A stretch of DNA of 64,000 nt, from assembly GCF_025398035.1 (NCBI RefSeq), contig NZ_CP104558.1:186001-250000 (forward strand), read 5' to 3'. How positions within the stretch are numbered: the first letter of the stretch is position 1; each line of letters starts with the position of its first letter. Origin of the DNA: Rossellomorea vietnamensis. GTDB taxonomy: Bacteria > Bacillota > Bacilli > Bacillales > Bacillaceae_B. The notes beneath the pieces were generated by a model. That model saw only the letters and a program-made list of their open reading frames with translations, made no database searches and was not told the DNA's origin. Below, one piece after another: positions 60,754 through 64,000 of the stretch. Made by a program: the position numbers and the translations under genes.

Positions 60754-61168
60754 AGATGATCTAAAGAAAAAGCTGACACCCGAGCAATATGATGTCACCC
60801 AGAACAATGGGACGGAGCCGCCGTTTAGAAATGAGTATTGGAATACGTTCGAAGAGGGCATCTATGTGGATGTCGTCTCGGGTAAACCTCTTTTCAGCTC
60901 GAAGGACAAATATGATGCCGGCTGCGGTTGGCCAAGTTTCACCAAACCGATCGATGAAGAAGAGGTTTCAGAAAAAGAAGATAGAAGTCACTTTATGGTC
61001 CGGACGGAAGTCAGAAGCAAAGAGGCCGATTCTCATCTGGGACATGTGTTCAATGATGGACCGGGTCCGACAAAACTCCGGTATTGTATCAATTCGGCAG
61101 CACTCAGGTTTGTCCCAGTCGAGAAGTTGGAAGAGGAAGGCTACGGGGCATACAAGAAGTTATTCTAA
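60746..61168 (+). CDS. msrB: Peptide methionine (R)-S-oxide reductase
   Basis: Repairs the R-epimer of oxidised methionine. 140 residues; nucleophile Cys114 in [30 protein letters not shown] and the [14 protein letters not shown] start are family blocks. The CxxC zinc pairs seen in some MsrB are absent. The start overlaps the end of msrA by 8 bp, with GGGGGGATAAG as SD, so both are one operon as in B. subtilis. Confidence 0.95.
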   Translation: MSKDDLKKKLTPEQYDVTQNNGTEPPFRNEYWNTFEEGIYVDVVSGKPLFSSKDKYDAGCGWPSFTKPIDEEEVSEKEDRSHFMVRTEVRSKEADSHLGHVFNDGPGPTKLRYCINSAALRFVPVEKLEEEGYGAYKKLF

Positions 61169-61277
61169 CATAATGAAATGCTGTGAAAACATTCACATAT
61201 GTGCTAAAATAGACTTTTCATGTTTACTTTGAGTTACATATGTGTATATAAAAATATGAAGAGGAAGGTGAATATTG

Positions 61278-61778
61278 ATGCTTAAAAAGCTTTTTGGCAA
61301 AAAAGAAGAAGCACCTAAAACGGTTAATGCTGTAGCACCTTTAACAGGTAACGTGAAGTCACTCGAAGAAGTGCCGGACCCTGTATTTTCACAAAAAATG
61401 ATGGGGGACGGAATCGCCATCGATCCGACGATAGGAAAAGTCGTTTCACCTGTAGACGGTGAAATCATGCAGCTTTTTCCTACAAAACACGCAGTTGGGA
61501 TCAAGGCGAAAAACGGCGCTGAAATCCTGATCCATATCGGACTTGAAACGGTCTCGATGAATGGTGAAGGGTTTGAAGCCCATATCTCAGAAGGTTCAAA
61601 AGTGAGTATCGGAGATCCATTGATCACGTATGACCTGGAACTAGTAAAAGAAAAAGCGAAAAGCACCATCACACCCATCATCATTACAAACGGTGATGAC
61701 ATGGGAGACCTTGTGAAAAAAGACGTGACAAGTGTGACGGCAGGACAGGAAGAAGTATTGGAAATCTCTTCGAAATAA
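61278..61778 (+). CDS. ypqE: PTS glucose-type EIIA protein YpqE
   Basis: A stand-alone sugar-PTS EIIA (Crr-type) of 166 residues that accepts phosphate from HPr. It has the phosphorylated His in ILIHIGLETVSMNG and a second His in PTKHAVGIK. The N-terminal flexible arm MLKKLFGKKEEAPK is basic. ATG at 61278 follows AGGAAGGTG. In B. subtilis ypqE also follows msrA-msrB at a distance; its EIIB/C partner is not in the window. Confidence 0.93.
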   Translation: MLKKLFGKKEEAPKTVNAVAPLTGNVKSLEEVPDPVFSQKMMGDGIAIDPTIGKVVSPVDGEIMQLFPTKHAVGIKAKNGAEILIHIGLETVSMNGEGFEAHISEGSKVSIGDPLITYDLELVKEKAKSTITPIIITNGDDMGDLVKKDVTSVTAGQEEVLEISSK

Positions 61779-61788
61779 CTGCAAGTGG

Positions 61789-61820
61789 AAAGACCGGCGA
61801 AGATGCCGGTCTTTTTTTAT
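61789..61820 (+). terminator. Terminator after ypqE
   Basis: AAAGACCGGC (61789-61798) pairs with GCCGGTCTTT (61805-61814), followed by TTTTT. Confidence 0.87.
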
Positions 61821-61949
61821 GGGGTAAGTTTTTCTCAATAAAAGAATTACCATATTGTGGTTTTGACGCTGTGTCTTTTGAAAATGACGAATGCTCCTCA
61901 TAAAATATGCGTAAAGAAGTCCCTTCAAATAAAATGGGCGAATGCACAA

Positions 61950-61977
61950 ACACATTCTAGGTGAATGACATAGAGTA
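61950..61977 (+). promoter_or_regulatory. Sigma-K-like promoter of the YjcZ-type gene
   Basis: AC (61950-61951), 17 bp, CATAGAGTA (61969-61977) fit AC-N17-CATANNNTA. This supports mother-cell expression during sporulation. Confidence 0.5.
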
Positions 61978-62013
61978 TAAGGTAAATAAATATTTTTTTG
62001 AGGAGAGATAGGT

Positions 62014-62160
62014 ATGAACTATGGTTATGGCTGTGATCCATGTTATCAAGGTGGATATGCTTATCCGGTTGCCGGTTGTGGCGGTAGTGGTTTTGCGTTA
62101 ATCGTTGTGTTATTCATCCTGTTGATTATTATTGGAGCCGTTTGTTACTGCGGACATTAA
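62014..62160 (+). CDS. YjcZ family sporulation peptide
   Basis: A 48-residue peptide: [17 protein letters not shown], then a Gly-rich GGSG and the single membrane helix [19 protein letters not shown], ending CGH. The [19 protein letters not shown] core is the hallmark of the YjcZ/YjcZ_2 family of small spore peptides. GAGGAGAG lies before the ATG and a sigma-K-like promoter upstream. Role in spores unknown. Confidence 0.85.
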   Translation: MNYGYGCDPCYQGGYAYPVAGCGGSGFALIVVLFILLIIIGAVCYCGH

Positions 62161-62193
62161 TCCATTTAGGGGATAGTTGAAAATAATGATGAA

Positions 62194-62225
62194 AAAAAGA
62201 GCTGTCGCTAGACAGCTCTTTTTGG
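62194..62225. terminator. Bidirectional terminator before the chemoreceptor gene
   Basis: Perfect 13-bp inverted repeat (62194-62206 and 62211-62223) between convergent genes. Confidence 0.87.
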
Positions 62226-62226
62226 A

Positions 62227-63969
62227 TTATATTTTGAAGCTGGAAATTAACTCTTTCAGTTTTTCAGCTTGCTGGGAAAGTTCAGATGCACTTGCCGTGA
62301 CTTGTTCCATGGCAGCGGATCCTTCCTCTGATGCAGCTGCAGTGGTTTCGGTGTTAGATGCGGTCGACTCTGCAATTTCATTAACATGGGCAAATGAAGT
62401 GGCCACTTCTTGACTAAGATTCAGTGTTTCCTGAATATGGTCGACCATCTCATCCACGACCACCGTTGTTTTCGTCGTTTGACTCAGGATATCTTCAAGG
62501 GATGCATTGGTCTCATTGGTGATTTCAACACCTGCAATGACTTCCTTCACCCCGTCGGAGTTTTGCTTGATGATGATATTGACTTCTTCCTGAATGCTGT
62601 GGACGATCTCCGTTACACCCTTGGCAGCCTGGCGGGATTGTTCAGCAAGCTTTCTGACTTCATCTGCTACAACTGCAAATCCCCTGCCGTGTTCCCCTGC
62701 CCTTGCTGCTTCGATGGCAGCATTCAGAGCGAGAAGGTTGGTTTGTTCGGCAATGTCAGTGATGGTTCCAATAATGGTGGTGATCTGTGTTGAACGTTGT
62801 CCCAGAGCTTCAACGGTTTCACTCGTATTGGACATGGTTTCTTCAATGCTCATCATTTTAGTTGAAGAGGCATGGACGGTCTTTCCGCCTTTTTCAGCAA
62901 CGACTCTCATATCACGAGCGGTTTGTCTGACAAGCTCTGCCTGGTTGAATAAGAATCTGGCGGCTTCCTCCAGGCTGTTCATTTTCTCTAAAGAAGAGGA
63001 CATGCGATGGGTCGTCTGGTCGCTTCCTGCGGCAATTTCACTCGATGTTTCCGCAATGGACGTGATTGTGCGCGATGTTTCCTCTGCAGATGCGAGAAGC
63101 TCCTGGCTGCTGGCAGATACATTTTCTGCCATCTCTGAAACCTGTTTTACAAGCATGGCGATGCCGGCGATAAGTTGATTCGTATCCGACGCCAGATCAG
63201 CCAGCTCATCTTTAGATTTCACATGGATCCGTTTCGTTAAGTCTCCACCTGCATTGGCAATCTCCAAAATGGATGTACTGATTTTCTTTGTATTGGTTTT
63301 AATTGTATGAGATAAAATGATTCCAAAGAATACCGCCAATAGAACGGCGAATGCCGATAAGCCGATGGTGACGATTTGAGACAGTTGGACTTGACGGGTC
63401 AGAGAGTCGATCCGTGCATCCAGATCTTTTTGCTGGTCGACGACGATCATATCTACATATGAGCGGATCCCGTCCAGATATTTTTTACCAACTCCGGTTT
63501 CGACAAGGTTCGCAGCCTTTTCGAGTCCCTTATCTTTTCTGGTCTCGATCACCCGATCGACAAATTGCATCCAGAAACCGTACTGTGCTTCGATTTTCCC
63601 CATCTTCTCAAGCTGTTCCGGGTCATCTTTCAAAAGTGAATTTAAATCTTTGATTTGGCCTTCGACATCTCTTTTTCCATTTTGATAGGGTGCAAGAAAA
63701 CCTGTTGCTCCCGTAATCACGAAGCCTTGCTCCCCGATTTCGATATCGTTTAATACTTTTGAAAGATCCTTTAATTTGGTATCGACTTTCATATCATATG
63801 TGATCAACGTGTCGATTTCTTTCTGGAGCTTCATCATATTGATATAAGAAGTAGACGCGAGGACCAACAGGACAATGGTCAAAAGGCCGAATGACAGGAC
63901 GACTTTTCCTCTTATAGTACGAAAGTATGAGAATATACCAAAGCTTCTTTTTGGTCTTTCTTTTTTCAT
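62227..63969 (-). CDS. Methyl-accepting chemotaxis protein with CHASE3-like sensor
   Basis: A transmembrane chemoreceptor of 580 residues: TM1 about 20-42, extracellular helical sensor (43-185; [19 protein letters not shown] resembles CHASE3), TM2 about 188-212, HAMP, and the signalling domain with the hairpin tip [36 protein letters not shown] (62635-62745). The C-terminus lacks an NWETF-type tether. Ligand unknown. Only weak AAAGAAAG precedes the ATG at 63969, and the window ends 31 bases later. Confidence 0.92.
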   Translation of the reverse strand: MKKERPKRSFGIFSYFRTIRGKVVLSFGLLTIVLLVLASTSYINMMKLQKEIDTLITYDMKVDTKLKDLSKVLNDIEIGEQGFVITGATGFLAPYQNGKRDVEGQIKDLNSLLKDDPEQLEKMGKIEAQYGFWMQFVDRVIETRKDKGLEKAANLVETGVGKKYLDGIRSYVDMIVVDQQKDLDARIDSLTRQVQLSQIVTIGLSAFAVLLAVFFGIILSHTIKTNTKKISTSILEIANAGGDLTKRIHVKSKDELADLASDTNQLIAGIAMLVKQVSEMAENVSASSQELLASAEETSRTITSIAETSSEIAAGSDQTTHRMSSSLEKMNSLEEAARFLFNQAELVRQTARDMRVVAEKGGKTVHASSTKMMSIEETMSNTSETVEALGQRSTQITTIIGTITDIAEQTNLLALNAAIEAARAGEHGRGFAVVADEVRKLAEQSRQAAKGVTEIVHSIQEEVNIIIKQNSDGVKEVIAGVEITNETNASLEDILSQTTKTTVVVDEMVDHIQETLNLSQEVATSFAHVNEIAESTASNTETTAAASEEGSAAMEQVTASASELSQQAEKLKELISSFKI

Positions 63970-64000
63970 TTTCTTTCTTTTTGGCGATTTCAGCCATTTT

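Noticed and set aside
63794..63997. 67-codon Lys-rich frame overlapping the start of the chemoreceptor
   Set aside because: It is out of frame with the clear receptor sequence and owes its basic composition to the shifted reading of the Lys/Arg-rich N-terminus.
1..64000. CRISPR arrays, insertion sequences, prophage or tRNA genes
   Set aside because: No repeat-spacer pattern, transposase, integrase or tRNA-like cloverleaf was found; the only repeats are the tandem 126-bp pair.

Overview
The window is a chromosomal segment of a spore-forming Bacillaceae bacterium (Bacillus sensu lato). Three things point this way. The gene order follows the asnS-to-ypqE region of Bacillus subtilis almost gene for gene. 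The genes include spore-specific products (SspM, SspL, CotD, YppG, a YjcZ-type peptide). Ribosome binding sites are strong GGAGG types and many genes start with GTG or TTG. The exact genus cannot be fixed from sequence reading alone; a marine or soil relative outside the B. subtilis group is my inference.

Layout. 1-9.8 kb: end of asnS, dnaD, nth-ypoC, then ponA and recU on the minus strand, yppC, a short sspM, yppD, yppE, yppF, yppG and a small heat-shock protein. 10-13.6 kb: the mrfA-mrfB DNA repair pair. 13.6-19.6 kb: cotD, ypsA, gpsB, RNase P RNA (rnpB), ypsC and the helicase ypvA. 19.6-25.9 kb: a metallocarboxypeptidase, a GyrI-like protein, two tandem copies of a 126-bp structured repeat, a minus-strand ba3-type cytochrome oxidase operon (two large subunits plus a 49-residue small subunit), an SDR dehydrogenase and an orphan CheX. 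26-34 kb: the alkylpyrone genes bpsA-bpsB, the dynamin dynA, a small Cys-rich protein coupled to a rhodanese, a 5'-3' exonuclease and sspL. 34-39.5 kb: a PAP2-like membrane protein, ypdQ, ypdP, ypeP, ypeQ, cspD, mntR and a methyltransferase. 39.5-47 kb: fhs, an unknown protein, DegV, an HD hydrolase, a Uup/YfmR-type ABC-F ATPase, ypgR and brxA. 47-53.6 kb: ypiP, ypjP, an anthrax lethal factor-like metalloprotease, thyA-dfrA, an acyltransferase, yplQ, a SRAP protein and ypmP. 53.8-64 kb: a second DegV, a PCYCGC lipoprotein, a nucleoside hydrolase, ypmR-ypmS, a DUF4397 protein, a second RsgA-type GTPase, msrA-msrB, ypqE, a YjcZ-type peptide and a chemoreceptor.

Most of the window is conserved Bacillus backbone. 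The unusual signals are these. (1) A promoter, a 29-codon leader peptide, a possible antiterminator and an intrinsic terminator lie upstream of the second RsgA-like GTPase; this looks like ribosome-mediated attenuation that senses translation stress. (2) The tandem 126-bp repeats fold into the same five-stem structure, with compensatory changes between the copies. (3) A canonical -1 slippery heptamer (A AAA AAG) sits exactly where the nucleoside hydrolase lacks a normal start. (4) Several short genes are easy to miss: sspM, the cytochrome oxidase small subunit, a Cys-rich peptide before the rhodanese, and small membrane peptides.

Functionally the segment combines housekeeping DNA replication and repair (DnaD, Nth, RecU, MrfAB, YpvA, YpcP, SRAP), cell wall and division (PonA, GpsB), one-carbon and nucleotide metabolism (Fhs, ThyA, DfrA, nucleoside hydrolase), redox repair (BrxA, MsrA, MsrB) and sporulation genes with recognisable late sigma-factor promoters.
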